IMG/VR virus record: IMGVR_UViG_3300006735_000210
Location: 1 to 25,858 of that record
DNA length: 25,858 nucleotides
Direction: 5' to 3' (one strand)
Source: a virus
Made by a program: the position numbers and the translations under genes. Positions 1-8,560 of this stretch are shown in pieces. The stretch's first letter is position 1, and each line of letters opens with the position of its first letter. Under the pieces are notes generated by a model. The model saw nothing but the letters and a program-made list of their open reading frames with translations. It was not told where the DNA came from and searched no databases.

Positions 1-3000
1 CTGCACGTTTGTATTCAGCAGGACAAAGGTTCCATCTGTCATGCCAGCCGCTGTATCAATGTTCACAGTTGCAGAGCCACCAACTAGATCAACGCTGCCG
101 CGATAGATATTGTCAGCTTGTGGCGCTTCCACAAACGAGTGAACAAGGTGGTGGGTATCTGTTTTAGCGGGTAGGGGGTGGTCAATCTTAAATGATCCAG
201 AACCCTTGGAAAGACTGCCTGGGATAGAGACAGCGCCAGAGTCAGCAATAATAATCCTCTTAGTGCCTTCATCTGTTTGCAGTGAAAGACCGCCAGACCC
301 ACTAGCAATAACATCACCACACTTGATGGCAACGCTCATAACAAGACCGTTATGGCTAAGGTTCATCCGCTCTGCGCTAGCAGTGTTGAAATACATAGTG
401 TCGTTTGAGTGAGCATACTGAACAACTGCCCGACCACGACCATCATTGTCTGAGAACAATATTCCGCCCGTGCTTCCGTTGGGAGTACGAATGTCCATCA
501 TCACTGAACCAGAATTTTCTAATATTAGTTGGTCGGCTGCGTCAGCGGAATACGATTTACCTGACCCGCCTTTGTAAACGTGGAGTCGCCCTTCAGCTGT
601 TGGTGCGACCCCGATGCCCACGGAGCCGCTGCTGTCGATGCGCATGGCTTCGGCTGGTGCTGACCCTGTTCTAAAGACTATATTTCCGTAGCCCGTCGTC
701 GTGCCGTGGGAATCAATGTAAAGATGCTCAAATCCGGTGGCGTCGTAGTTAATTTCACCGTAGGGAGTCGCAGCCGGATTACCAAATCTAATCGACTGAT
801 TCGCTTGTGTAGCATCATAGATGTGCAGCTTTTTAGCTGGGCTGCTAGTCCCTATGCCGACGGAGCCGCCCGAAATGCGCATGGCTTCGCTGCCGCCAAG
901 ACTAAACTTAAACGCACCTGTTGAGCTTTGAGCATCAAGCTCCACACCAGCATTACTGTTGGTGTTAGAAAACGTGCTTATTTTTAAGCCCCTGTTTGGC
1001 GTACCGCCTCCTGCGTGGAAGATAGCTATATCCGAATGATCAGTATTATTGTTGACGGTCAGAGGTGCTGAGATTGTGGCAGTTCCGATGCCCACGTTCC
1101 CATCGCCACGAACCTTAAAATAGGTCGCTGAGTTGTCGTGGTTTCTAACACTAAACGACTCATCGCTTGAGTTGCTACCAGCGCGAACCCACAACCCGTA
1201 ATTTCTACCGTCAGTTGCTTCATTGTTGCGAACAGTTAAAGCATAAGCATCGTCTGCAACACCGTCTGCTGGGTCAATTGTTACTGCGCCGCTGCTGGTC
1301 AAACCATCCGCAGTCACGTTGCCGCTGAAGGTGGAGTTTCCGCTGGAATCAATTTCTAAGCGATTGGTGTTGTTAGTCAGTAGCTTCAGTTCATGCGCGG
1401 TTGTCGTACCGAAAGACATGGCAGTGTTGCCGTCCTCATACGCCAGTTTACCTGCGACCGCACCCCCAGTTCGCTGGAAGACCATTAAAGATGTGTCAGC
1501 TAATGCGTTTGATGTAAGCGTTAAAACCGTTGAGCCAGACGAAGCGCCTGTAACAGATAACCCTGCTGACATATCCACAGCACCATCAATGTCCACGACA
1601 TCTAGGTTAGTGGTGCCATCAACGTCTATATCGCCTGAGATGTCTAACGTAGCAGCATCTAGCTCACCGCTAATCGTAAAGTTGCGAATGCCTGTGTAGT
1701 CTTTATTAGAATCAAGTATAACAGCCTTAGAAGCTATTGCAGTACCTACTGCTGTGCTACCAAGGTCTAATGCGTTTAGTTCGCCTACAACGGCTGTAAT
1801 GCCATCTAGGACGTTTAGTTCTTCAGGAGTAGAAGTAATAGCTGTAGTAGACACTGCTGCCAATACAGGCAAAGTACCGCTTTGGTCAGGCAAGCTAATG
1901 GTTCTATCAGCAGTAGCGTCTATACTTGTAAGCGTAGTTTCTGAAGCATCCGCTGTAGCTCCTTCAAAGATTACAGCGTTGTTTGCAGTCATCTGTACAG
2001 AGTCTACAATAGTAGTAGTACCAGCTACAGATAAGTCTCCAGTAATAGAAAAGTTCCTAACGCCTGTAAAGTCCTTGCTAGAATCTAATACTACTGCTTT
2101 AGATGCAATAGCTATACCTACTGCTGTGCTGCCTAAGTCCAGAGCGTTTAACTCACCAGTTACGGCAGTAACACCATCAAGAATGTTTAATTCTGCTGTT
2201 GTGGATGTAACTCCGTCTAGGATGTTAAGTTCAGCAGCGGTAGACGTAACTCCATCAAGGATGTTCAATTCTGCCGCTGTGGACGTTACGCCATCCAGTA
2301 TGTTAAGTTCAGCAGTAGTAGACGTTACACCATCAAGAATATTTAATTCAGCAGCCGTGCTTGTGACACCATCAAGGATGTTAAGTTCCGCTGCCGTAGC
2401 CGTAACCGCTGTGCCATTAATGGACAGTGCGTCAGTTTCCAACGTACCGTCAATGTCAGCGTCGCCTGAAATGTCAAGAGATCCTGCATCCAGTTCTCCT
2501 GTAAGTGTAATGTTACGGAAGCTGGTTACATCTTTGTTTGCATCTACTGTTACAACTTTACTAGCTACTACTGTGCCTACGGAAGACCCAGTGTCGCTGT
2601 AGTTCAATTCAGCAGTAGTGGCTGTTACACCGTCTAGTATGTTTAACTCTGCGGCAGTGCTAGTTACTCCGTCGAGGATATTAAGTTCTACCGCTGTAGA
2701 CGTAACACCGTCCATAATGTTCAGTTCTGCTGTAGTTGCAGTAACTCCGTCCATTATGTTTAACTCAGCAGTAGTCGCTGTAACACCATCTAATATATTG
2801 AGTTCAGCAGTGGTACTGGTTACACCATCAAGTATATTTAGTTCAGAAGCAGTGGAAGTAACACCGTCCAAAATATTGAGTTCTGCTGCGGTTGACGTTA
2901 CGCCATCTAGGATATTTAACTCAGCAGCAGTAGCGGTCACTCCGTCTAAAATGTTAATCTCTGCGGCTGTAGAAGTTATAGCTGTACCGTCTAAGCTAAT

Positions 3001-3399
3001 AGCGTCAGTGTATAGTGTACCATCAAAGTAACCGTCCTTAAACTCTAAGGAGCTAGTACCAAGGTCTACGTCATTGTCCGTTACAGGTGCAATAGCTCCA
3101 TCAGTCATTGTAAACTGTGCAGTACCTGCGGAACTAAATGCTAAGGTGTCCGCTGCGCTAAAAAACAGCCCAGTGTTAGTGTCACCTGTGTTTGTTATGG
3201 AAGGATCACCAGCAGTACCATCAGGAAAAGAAACTACACCTGTAAACGCTGGGCTAGCAATGTTTGCCTTAGTTGCGGATGCAGTTGCAATATTATCAAA
3301 CTCTGCATCAATCTCAGAGCCTTTGACAATCTTATTAGCATCACCAGATACTAAAGAGTCTTTAGCTGTAAAGTTGGTTGTCTTTGAGTAATTTGTCAT
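1..3399 (-). CDS. Tail fibre / receptor-binding protein, repeat-rich, C-terminus cut by window edge
   Basis: Open for 1133 codons from the ATG at 3399 to the left edge with no stop, so the protein continues outside the window. The N-terminus (MTNYSKTTNFTAKDSL) is followed by a low-complexity, beta-rich chain. Arrays of a 13-residue unit, TSTAAELNILDGV, come next in three blocks of 9, 6 and 1 copies, each followed by a related spacer (GELNALDLGSTAVG type). Further on are 'VGIGT.(S/A)P' turns (for example GGSVGIGTSSPAKKLHIYDA) typical of trimeric fibre shafts. Near the edge, about residues 1069-1115, lies SGSFKIDHPLPAKTDTHHLV, a block I recall from marine phage fibre proteins. The gene is last in the tail cluster and its start overlaps the upstream stop as ATGA, with AGGT about 8 bases before the ATG. 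Adsorption is the inferred role; the receptor is unknown. Confidence 0.88.
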   Translation of the reverse strand, partial: MTNYSKTTNFTAKDSLVSGDANKIVKGSEIDAEFDNIATASATKANIASPAFTGVVSFPDGTAGDPSITNTGDTNTGLFFSAADTLAFSSAGTAQFTMTDGAIAPVTDNDVDLGTSSLEFKDGYFDGTLYTDAISLDGTAITSTAAEINILDGVTATAAELNILDGVTSTAAELNILDGVTSTASELNILDGVTSTTAELNILDGVTATTAELNIMDGVTATTAELNIMDGVTSTAVELNILDGVTSTAAELNILDGVTATTAELNYSDTGSSVGTVVASKVVTVDANKDVTSFRNITLTGELDAGSLDISGDADIDGTLETDALSINGTAVTATAAELNILDGVTSTAAELNILDGVTSTTAELNILDGVTSTAAELNILDGVTSTAAELNILDGVTSTTAELNILDGVTAVTGELNALDLGSTAVGIAIASKAVVLDSSKDFTGVRNFSITGDLSVAGTTTIVDSVQMTANNAVIFEGATADASETTLTSIDATADRTISLPDQSGTLPVLAAVSTTAITSTPEELNVLDGITAVVGELNALDLGSTAVGTAIASKAVILDSNKDYTGIRNFTISGELDAATLDISGDIDVDGTTNLDVVDIDGAVDMSAGLSVTGASSGSTVLTLTSNALADTSLMVFQRTGGAVAGKLAYEDGNTAMSFGTTTAHELKLLTNNTNRLEIDSSGNSTFSGNVTADGLTSSGAVTIDPADGVADDAYALTVRNNEATDGRNYGLWVRAGSNSSDESFSVRNHDNSATYFKVRGDGNVGIGTATISAPLTVNNNTDHSDIAIFHAGGGTPNRGLKISTFSNTNSNAGVELDAQSSTGAFKFSLGGSEAMRISGGSVGIGTSSPAKKLHIYDATQANQSIRFGNPAATPYGEINYDATGFEHLYIDSHGTTTGYGNIVFRTGSAPAEAMRIDSSGSVGIGVAPTAEGRLHVYKGGSGKSYSADAADQLILENSGSVMMDIRTPNGSTGGILFSDNDGRGRAVVQYAHSNDTMYFNTASAERMNLSHNGLVMSVAIKCGDVIASGSGGLSLQTDEGTKRIIIADSGAVSIPGSLSKGSGSFKIDHPLPAKTDTHHLVHSFVEAPQADNIYRGSVDLVGGSATVNIDTAAGMTDGTFVLLNTNVQ
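1798..1836 (-). repeat. Single fibre repeat unit C
   Basis: One copy, TSTPEELNVLDGI, followed by TAVVGELNALDLGSTAVG as after array B. It is the third and shortest module of the same fibre architecture. Confidence 0.85.
2170..2403 (-). repeat. Fibre repeat array B: six 39-bp (13-aa) units
   Basis: Six tandem units of the same 13-residue motif (T-A/S-T-A/T-A-ELNILDGV), exactly 6 x 39 = 234 bases, ending in the degenerate unit TAVTGELNALDLG. It is preceded by a segment (GTLETDALSINGTAVT) that resembles the one before array A (GTLYTDAISLDGTAIT). Confidence 0.95.
2626..2976 (-). repeat. Fibre repeat array A: nine 39-bp (13-aa) units
   Basis: Nine back-to-back units of consensus TSTAAELNILDGV, exactly 9 x 39 = 351 bases, inside the tail fibre gene. 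Variants include AEINILDG (first), ASELNILDG, TTAELNIMDG (twice) and AVELNILDG. The DNA copies differ at many synonymous positions although the peptide is kept, so the array is old and held by selection on the protein. A degenerate tenth unit (TATTAELNYSDTG) follows. Confidence 0.95.
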
Positions 3400-4901
3400 A
3401 CTAATTTACCTATGAGTGCTTCAGTCTTTAGTTCCTGTATTGACAAAGACCTTCCATTAATTATTGCGTCTACCCCAATAGTAGCAACTGCGCCTGATCC
3501 TGTAGATTTTACTTTAGCGTCCTCTACAATAATAGAGGCACTGTACTCTGCTTCGCTTGTGTTGTATTCAGCAATCCCGTACTCTGCTATATTAGAGTTT
3601 GATATTGTTAACGCTTGTTTAGTGTACGCCTCTGTATAGTCGTAGCCCCAGTTAAGAACAAGACTACTACCTTGACCGCCAATAACCTTAAAAGACAGTT
3701 CTTTAAGTATTTTAAGTCTTGAAGGATCACCAAAAGCCAAAGGCTGTGTGTAATACTTCATTGTGTAGGGGCTGGTATCGTCTAAAAATTCTGAGTATTC
3801 GTTGATACCTTTTTCTGTACCTAAAAATACTGTACCGTCTGACCCTATACTTCCACAAAGTATTTTAGTAGAGGGCCAAGTAGTAACTCTATTACTACCG
3901 TCTTCTAAAGTTCCCCGCATATCGAAACAAAAAACAAGAGAACTAGAAGGAAAGAACAAAAGATAAAAAGCATTCTCTGGACTATATGTAGATTTTATAT
4001 TACCTGTTTCTAATCCTGTTCGTTGTATAATATCGTCGCGCACATTTTTAGAAACATTCCCAATTGGGTTTGATTTCTCTTGTATAGTTCTTCCTAAACT
4101 ACGTACACCAGAGTCAGACAGGAAAATTAAATCAGTTCCTGTATCCTGTACACTGTCTCTAGCTATACAGCCAATGCCTGTTATAACATCAGCCAATACC
4201 ATGCTTGCAGGAGCAGAAGCGCCTGAGTACAATAATATACTTTGCTTACCAAAAATAACTAAAAAGTTGTTAAACTCTCTAATAGCTACAATTTCATCAA
4301 ACCCTGTAGGCCAAACTGTGGTTAAGTCTAAAGATCCTGACGTACCCCCTGTCCAATCGTCACCATCAAGAGTGTCTGAAAAGTATAGAGTGTACTTGTT
4401 GCCTGTGACATCCCCAGCCCAAAGCCTACCAAACGCAGCACAGCCTTCATTAGCATCAGGAGCATCAGAGGATAATACCCCTATAGTCCCTGCGCTTGTA
4501 GTGTACTCTAGTGCGTCATGTCCTCTCTGGAAAAAGTATGCGTCGCCGTTAAACGACACTATTTTCCAGTTGTTGGCACTTATAGTCATGCTGTTTGTTA
4601 CATCAGTCAATGACGTAGTGCCAGTAAAAATTTTGTTGTTGCCTGTTGAGAATACTATTTTAGTACCGTCTCTTTTAGTAAACTCAAACACGCTTTCTAT
4701 ACCAGCACTAGACCCTAGAGGGGTAGTAGAGCTAGTAAGTTTTTTTATTCCCTGTCTGGCACCTATCCTACCAAACTTATCAATGACAGCATTCTCTGCA
4801 ATGGATGCAAAGGACGAATCTTGGTTGACAGGAGAATCCTGAGTGTTTAACCCACGAAACCCCGGCGCTCCTACATATATGCTTTGTCTTTGTTGTGCCA
4901 T
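3396..4901 (-). CDS. Tail nozzle / DNA stabilization-type structural protein (gp12- or gp10-like)
   Basis: 501 aa. The N-terminus (YVGAPGFRGLNTQDSP, then FASIAENAVIDKFGRIGARQG) has the 'few genomic features, then a reference to each vertex' style typical of podovirus tail tubular B or P22 gp10-type beta-propeller proteins. The rest is beta-rich with many short repeats of hydrophobic and Gly/Ser residues and no transmembrane segment. It sits directly after the adaptor gene (TAATG overlap, one shared base) and directly before the fibre gene (ATGA overlap), the expected place for the protein that closes the tail and holds the fibre. I recognise it by context and N-terminal style rather than by a diagnostic motif, so the exact family is uncertain. 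A general tail protein is the fallback call. Confidence 0.68.
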   Translation of the reverse strand: MAQQRQSIYVGAPGFRGLNTQDSPVNQDSSFASIAENAVIDKFGRIGARQGIKKLTSSTTPLGSSAGIESVFEFTKRDGTKIVFSTGNNKIFTGTTSLTDVTNSMTISANNWKIVSFNGDAYFFQRGHDALEYTTSAGTIGVLSSDAPDANEGCAAFGRLWAGDVTGNKYTLYFSDTLDGDDWTGGTSGSLDLTTVWPTGFDEIVAIREFNNFLVIFGKQSILLYSGASAPASMVLADVITGIGCIARDSVQDTGTDLIFLSDSGVRSLGRTIQEKSNPIGNVSKNVRDDIIQRTGLETGNIKSTYSPENAFYLLFFPSSSLVFCFDMRGTLEDGSNRVTTWPSTKILCGSIGSDGTVFLGTEKGINEYSEFLDDTSPYTMKYYTQPLAFGDPSRLKILKELSFKVIGGQGSSLVLNWGYDYTEAYTKQALTISNSNIAEYGIAEYNTSEAEYSASIIVEDAKVKSTGSGAVATIGVDAIINGRSLSIQELKTEALIGKLV

Positions 4902-5554
4902 TATGCGGGTCTAAAAATAAATTCTTCAGGATTCTTATATGCGTCTAGTGCAATCTCGTCTGATAAATGACGGTCTGCAATAAGGAAGTAATCTTGTGCA
5001 GTTGTACCTCCAGTTTCTCCTCTTTCTCTTGCCAACAAAGCTACAGCCGCATGTACAATAGGATTAGACGGTATTGCAGTTGTGTCTGTGTCGTTACTCA
5101 ATACGCCTTCTCTAGCTATCAAATCAAAGCGTAAAGAGTAAGAAGCGTCTGGAGTTGGGTATACAGTAACTTGTGTATCTCCTGACCCGTCTACACCTGA
5201 GTAAGTAAAGTAAGCAGGTGCGCCACTAGTAGACCCAGCATTGTATACTGCATTGTTTACCCAAGTAGGTGTTTGGTAAGTAATAAAGAAATTAGATGTG
5301 TCGTTAATGACACTATATATTTTAACACGTTCTCCTGCATTTGTCAAGCTATATTCTGAAGTTCCTGCTGATGCTGAAACAACTACTGTAGTCCTAAGTG
5401 CAGACCAATCGTGTGAATTCTCTACCTGTGTCTTTGCGTCATTTACAAAGTCACCTACCATCTTAGAGTACGCTGTGTTAGCTACTGCCGACACTTCATC
5501 TTCACGTAAGCGTCTAAGTACGCTGTTCACTAATGTTAAGTATTGTGTACTCAT
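4901..5554 (-). CDS. Head-to-tail adaptor (tail tubular protein A-like)
   Basis: 217 aa. The helical N-terminus (MSTQYLTLVNSVLRRLREDE, then VGDFVNDAKTQVENSHDWSALR) followed by beta strands (SASAGTSEYSLTNAGERVKI) is the pattern seen in podovirus gp11/P22 gp4-type adaptors, which form a ring under the portal. The C-terminus is helical (AAVALLARERGETGGTTAQD). Length is close to T7 gp11 (about 196 aa). Its position between the large virion protein and the nozzle-type protein fits. The start overlaps the upstream stop as ATGA and the stop overlaps the next ATG as TAATG, so coupled translation is likely. The assignment rests on fold style and gene order; no sequence search was possible. Confidence 0.66.
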   Translation of the reverse strand: MSTQYLTLVNSVLRRLREDEVSAVANTAYSKMVGDFVNDAKTQVENSHDWSALRTTVVVSASAGTSEYSLTNAGERVKIYSVINDTSNFFITYQTPTWVNNAVYNAGSTSGAPAYFTYSGVDGSGDTQVTVYPTPDASYSLRFDLIAREGVLSNDTDTTAIPSNPIVHAAVALLARERGETGGTTAQDYFLIADRHLSDEIALDAYKNPEEFIFRPA

Positions 5555-8157
5555 CCTATTATGTTCCTAAATAAACTGGGTGCAAACTCTGGTGTCTTAT
5601 ACATAGTTGCTCTTTGTACTTCTTGAGGTGCTTGATATGTAGGCTTAAACTCTAAGTCTTCAAACAAAGTACGAGTAACTTTGCCGGGGTTTAGCATTCC
5701 AAGGGCTAGTCCTGACGCTAAGCCTATTCCAGTCCCTGCACCAGCGCCTTCTCCACGCCCCTGCCCCTGACCCTCACCAAAACCCTCACCAAAACCTTCT
5801 TCGCGTCCTGCGGCTTCTGCGGCGGTTGCTGCGGCTTCTCCAGCAGCCACTGCTTCCGCTGTTGCAGTTTCTCCAGCAGCCACTGCTTCCGCTGTTGCAG
5901 TTGCACCTGCGGCTTCCGCTGCTTCTACAGCAGCATTTCCTGCGGCTACAGCAGCGTCTACAGCATCTTGACCAGCTTGCACAGCATTTGCTACGTTAGT
6001 TTCTCCTGCTGCTATGGCATTTTGTAAAGTTGTTGCTGATTCACTTATTGTGTTCTGTAGTGTAGTTTCAGCGGCTTCCATAGCTTCAGAAAGAGCAGTA
6101 TTACCAGCTTCTATTGCTGCGGCTTTAGCTTCCGTAACCTCAGTAAGTTTTGTGTTTAGAGAATCTATAGATCCTTCTAAAGTGGTTACTGAAGATTCTA
6201 AAGTTTGTATGCTTTCTGTTTGGGCTGCTATTGTTCCAGTTTGGTTAGATATTGCTTCATTAGCTGAATTTAGTTCAGCCTGTAATGACGACGCTGTATC
6301 TTGTGCGTTTTCTAAAGCTGTTGCGGATGTTTCTAATTTAGTTTCTAAACCTTCAATAGCTGTACCCGCTGATTCTAGTTCTCCTTCTAAACCCTCAATA
6401 GTTGATTCAAGACCTGTTTTTTCTGTAGTAAAATCTGCCTCTACTTCACTTACAGCTTTTTGAACAGCAGCATCTATATCCCCTTGGTCAAACAAAGTAG
6501 TGTCTTCAGGAAGATTAGCTAATACTGTTTGTTTGGCTTCTTCTACTTCTTCAGGCGTAAATAACCCAGAAGTAGCACCAGCTAAAGCAATAGATACAAA
6601 ATCATCTACCTGCTTTTGTGTGAACATTCCCCCAGAAGATGGTGGTGGTGGAGAAGCTGGTGGTGGAGCAGAAGGAGGAGGAGGAGGTGCGGAAGGTGAG
6701 GGTGCAGAAGGTGCTTTAACGCTTTCTTGTCCTTCTTGTGCTTCTGCTGCTTCTGCTGCTGATGAGGACTCACTACCGCCTACTTCACTTGTGTCAATTG
6801 CTGGTGGTGGTATGTTGAGAGCAGGGTCTTGTGGATCTTGCATATCAACGTCTGATGTAACATCGTTTAGATCAACAATAGTTTCAAAAGTTGTTTCTGG
6901 TGGTGGGGTAACTTCGTCAGGCTCGTCTGGCTTTACTGCTTTTTCAGTAGTGTCTGTAGGTTCTTCTCCAAGATCAACTTTACGAACAACTCCATAAGCA
7001 GTGTCTAAAATTTCTTTTATGGTAAAAGGGTCAAGATCTGCTTCAAGCAGTATCTTTTCTGCTTCTTGTCTGTCTGAAGTTCTATTTTTTACTTTTTCTG
7101 CGGCAGTTTCAATACGTTCTTCTTGGAGCAGCGGATCATCTGGGTCGTAGTATTTACCAGCAGTTGCTATAGAACTTAGCATATTAACAGGGCCAGCAAA
7201 CCCGCCTATAGAATCTCCTGCTGTTGCAGCAGATCCTCCTGAAAAAACGTCTCCAATAGTAGTTACACCGCTAGTGTCTACGTCATAAATAGGATTACCT
7301 GCTGCGTCTACTCCTGTAGTTACAGCTTCTTCGCCAAACAAAGGAACATCTGCAAAAATATTGCCTAATGCTTCTTTAGCTCCTCCCAAAACCTGAGCAA
7401 TCATAACAGCCTTGCCTACTTCAGCAAGAGTCCTTACGCCAGTAGCAAAATCACTTTCATTTATTTCGTATGTTCTTAGCTCACCAAAGCTAAAGGGGTC
7501 ATACAGGTACTGTCCTGTACCGTCTGAAAAAAGAGGATTGACACCGTACTGCCCCATAAGCTGTTGTACTTCAGGGTCTTTGGTGTATACGTCATAAAGT
7601 GCTTGTTCGTAGTTTGCACCTGTAGTCGCTTGTACTTGAGGTACTTTGTCAAGCAGTAGTGTTCTTATTGCGTTTTGAAAGTCACCAAGGTTTTCTTGAG
7701 AAGCGTTAGTAAATCTGTTTAGCTTACCTTGAAAGTCTCCTTGGTCTTGAGGAAGTTCAGGCAACTCCCCTGTAACTGAAGACAAGTAATCTTCTGCACT
7801 TACAATGTTTGATAATGCTGTAGGTGCGCCCCCCATACCTGCGGCTTCAGATCCAAAGGTATCAGCAAAAGGATCTAACCCTGAAGTTGTCTCTGCTTCT
7901 CTAAGGCCTAAATCGTAGTAAGAAGCTACTTCGTCAGGATCATCTGTAGTCGCCCCTGATGCTAAAATGTTCCTGTATACATCAGTAATAGAGCCTAGCT
8001 GTCCTGCTGTGTACAGAGGATTAGAAGCTAGTGGAGGAGTATATTTTTCTTCTTCCTTCTGTTCTTGTTCAGCAGAAGCCACACCACCCATAAAGCCGGG
8101 AGGTAAGTCAAACTCTGACTCAAAAGGATTACCAAAGAAGAACTGTTCTGCCCTCAT
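5551..8157 (-). CDS. Large internal virion / tail-associated protein with coiled coil and Ala-Gly-rich C-terminus
   Basis: 868 aa, no recognised enzymatic motif. Order of regions: an acidic N-terminal half (MRAEQFFFGNPFESEFDLPP) with many Gly and Thr; an acidic linker; a poly-Pro hinge at about residues 480-507 (PSAPPPPPSAPPPASPPPP); a long heptad-like region rich in Glu, Thr and Ser at about 545-720; an Ala-rich stretch at about 700-783 with a perfectly duplicated 11-residue unit; a Gly-rich segment (EGFGEGFGEGQGQGRGEG) and a hydrophobic Gly/Ala stretch (GTGIGLASGLALGML) near 810. Size, position between capsid and adaptor genes, and the possible membrane-active end suggest an ejected internal protein or a tail-lumen protein, as in T7-like phages. 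That is inference. Overlaps of ATGA type exist on both sides. Confidence 0.72.
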   Translation of the reverse strand: MRAEQFFFGNPFESEFDLPPGFMGGVASAEQEQKEEEKYTPPLASNPLYTAGQLGSITDVYRNILASGATTDDPDEVASYYDLGLREAETTSGLDPFADTFGSEAAGMGGAPTALSNIVSAEDYLSSVTGELPELPQDQGDFQGKLNRFTNASQENLGDFQNAIRTLLLDKVPQVQATTGANYEQALYDVYTKDPEVQQLMGQYGVNPLFSDGTGQYLYDPFSFGELRTYEINESDFATGVRTLAEVGKAVMIAQVLGGAKEALGNIFADVPLFGEEAVTTGVDAAGNPIYDVDTSGVTTIGDVFSGGSAATAGDSIGGFAGPVNMLSSIATAGKYYDPDDPLLQEERIETAAEKVKNRTSDRQEAEKILLEADLDPFTIKEILDTAYGVVRKVDLGEEPTDTTEKAVKPDEPDEVTPPPETTFETIVDLNDVTSDVDMQDPQDPALNIPPPAIDTSEVGGSESSSAAEAAEAQEGQESVKAPSAPSPSAPPPPPSAPPPASPPPPSSGGMFTQKQVDDFVSIALAGATSGLFTPEEVEEAKQTVLANLPEDTTLFDQGDIDAAVQKAVSEVEADFTTEKTGLESTIEGLEGELESAGTAIEGLETKLETSATALENAQDTASSLQAELNSANEAISNQTGTIAAQTESIQTLESSVTTLEGSIDSLNTKLTEVTEAKAAAIEAGNTALSEAMEAAETTLQNTISESATTLQNAIAAGETNVANAVQAGQDAVDAAVAAGNAAVEAAEAAGATATAEAVAAGETATAEAVAAGEAAATAAEAAGREEGFGEGFGEGQGQGRGEGAGAGTGIGLASGLALGMLNPGKVTRTLFEDLEFKPTYQAPQEVQRATMYKTPEFAPSLFRNIIG
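5837..5902 (-). repeat. Perfect 33-bp tandem duplication in the virion protein gene
   Basis: Two identical 33-base copies (5837-5869 and 5870-5902) encode TATAEAVAAGE twice. Identity at every synonymous position points to a recent duplication. A shorter 12-base repeat encoding GFGE lies just downstream on the coding strand (about 5775-5800). Confidence 0.92.
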
Positions 8158-8501
8158 TTGCCACCCCAGCTAGACAAGGTTTTGATACCAAAGCTGGCAG
8201 CTATAGCACCACCAAGGAATGCTTTGTAGTAATCTGGCATTGTGGACAATACAGTAAACCCCTGCTCAACGTATGGAACCATTGTAGGTATAAACGCACC
8301 TATCAATGGCAAACTTAAGATAATAGCAAACCACTCATCCTTCCAAGAAGACTGAGAGGCAGCGGCTTGTTGAGTTTCCCAATCAGCGTCCGCATCAATA
8401 CGTCGCATCTTGGAGTCATGTACAGCTTGCTTTTCAGCAGCTTTGTTTTTAAGGAAAGTACCTGCTAACCCAGTTATAGGCCCAATCAAAGATTGCCACA
8501 T
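8154..8501 (-). CDS. Small membrane protein, holin candidate
   Basis: 115 aa. An N-terminal weakly hydrophobic helix (MWQSLIGPITGLAGTFL), a charged helix (about 18-50), the block SSWKDEWFAIILSLP, then two membrane segments at about 58-77 and 92-109. This layout (amphipathic start, charged helix, 'W(K/R)DEW' before the membrane pair) resembles the three-segment holins linked with gene transfer agents and many marine phages. The gene follows a terminator-like hairpin after the capsid gene and overlaps the next gene by ATGA. AAGGTGAG sits just before the ATG. It might instead be a minor virion membrane protein, since it lies among structural genes rather than beside the peptidase gene. Confidence 0.62.
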   Translation of the reverse strand: MWQSLIGPITGLAGTFLKNKAAEKQAVHDSKMRRIDADADWETQQAAASQSSWKDEWFAIILSLPLIGAFIPTMVPYVEQGFTVLSTMPDYYKAFLGGAIAASFGIKTLSSWGGK

Positions 8502-8510
8502 ATACTCACC

Positions 8511-8545
8511 TTAAAAAGAAAGCTAGGGGCCACCTAAGCAGCCCC
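8511..8545 (-). terminator. Intrinsic terminator-like hairpin after the capsid gene
   Basis: On the minus strand GGGGC (8545-8541), a 10-base loop and GCCCC (8530-8526) are followed by TAGCTTTCTTTTT. The stem is short (5 bp, all G/C) and the T-run starts a few bases late, so it may only partly terminate, which would set capsid mRNA above that of the downstream tail genes. Confidence 0.5.
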
Positions 8546-8560
8546 ATGCTTAACCTACTA

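Noticed and set aside
2170-2976. Regularly spaced repeats that could suggest a CRISPR array
   Set aside because: The repeats are contiguous 39-base coding units with no spacers, in frame with the fibre protein, and diverged at synonymous sites.
1754-3031. Long plus-strand open frames with a repeated 'SSAAVDVTPSR' type sequence across the fibre arrays
   Set aside because: They are the antisense shadow of the 39-base fibre repeats; the minus-strand frame is continuous for 1133 codons and encodes recognised fibre motifs.
4174-4842. 222-codon plus-strand open frame
   Set aside because: Lies antisense inside the 501-aa tail gene, which is coupled to both neighbours by overlaps; no ribosome-binding site or motif on the plus strand.
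6500-6997. 165-codon plus-strand Gly-rich frame
   Set aside because: Antisense shadow of the Pro-rich hinge of the 868-aa virion protein.
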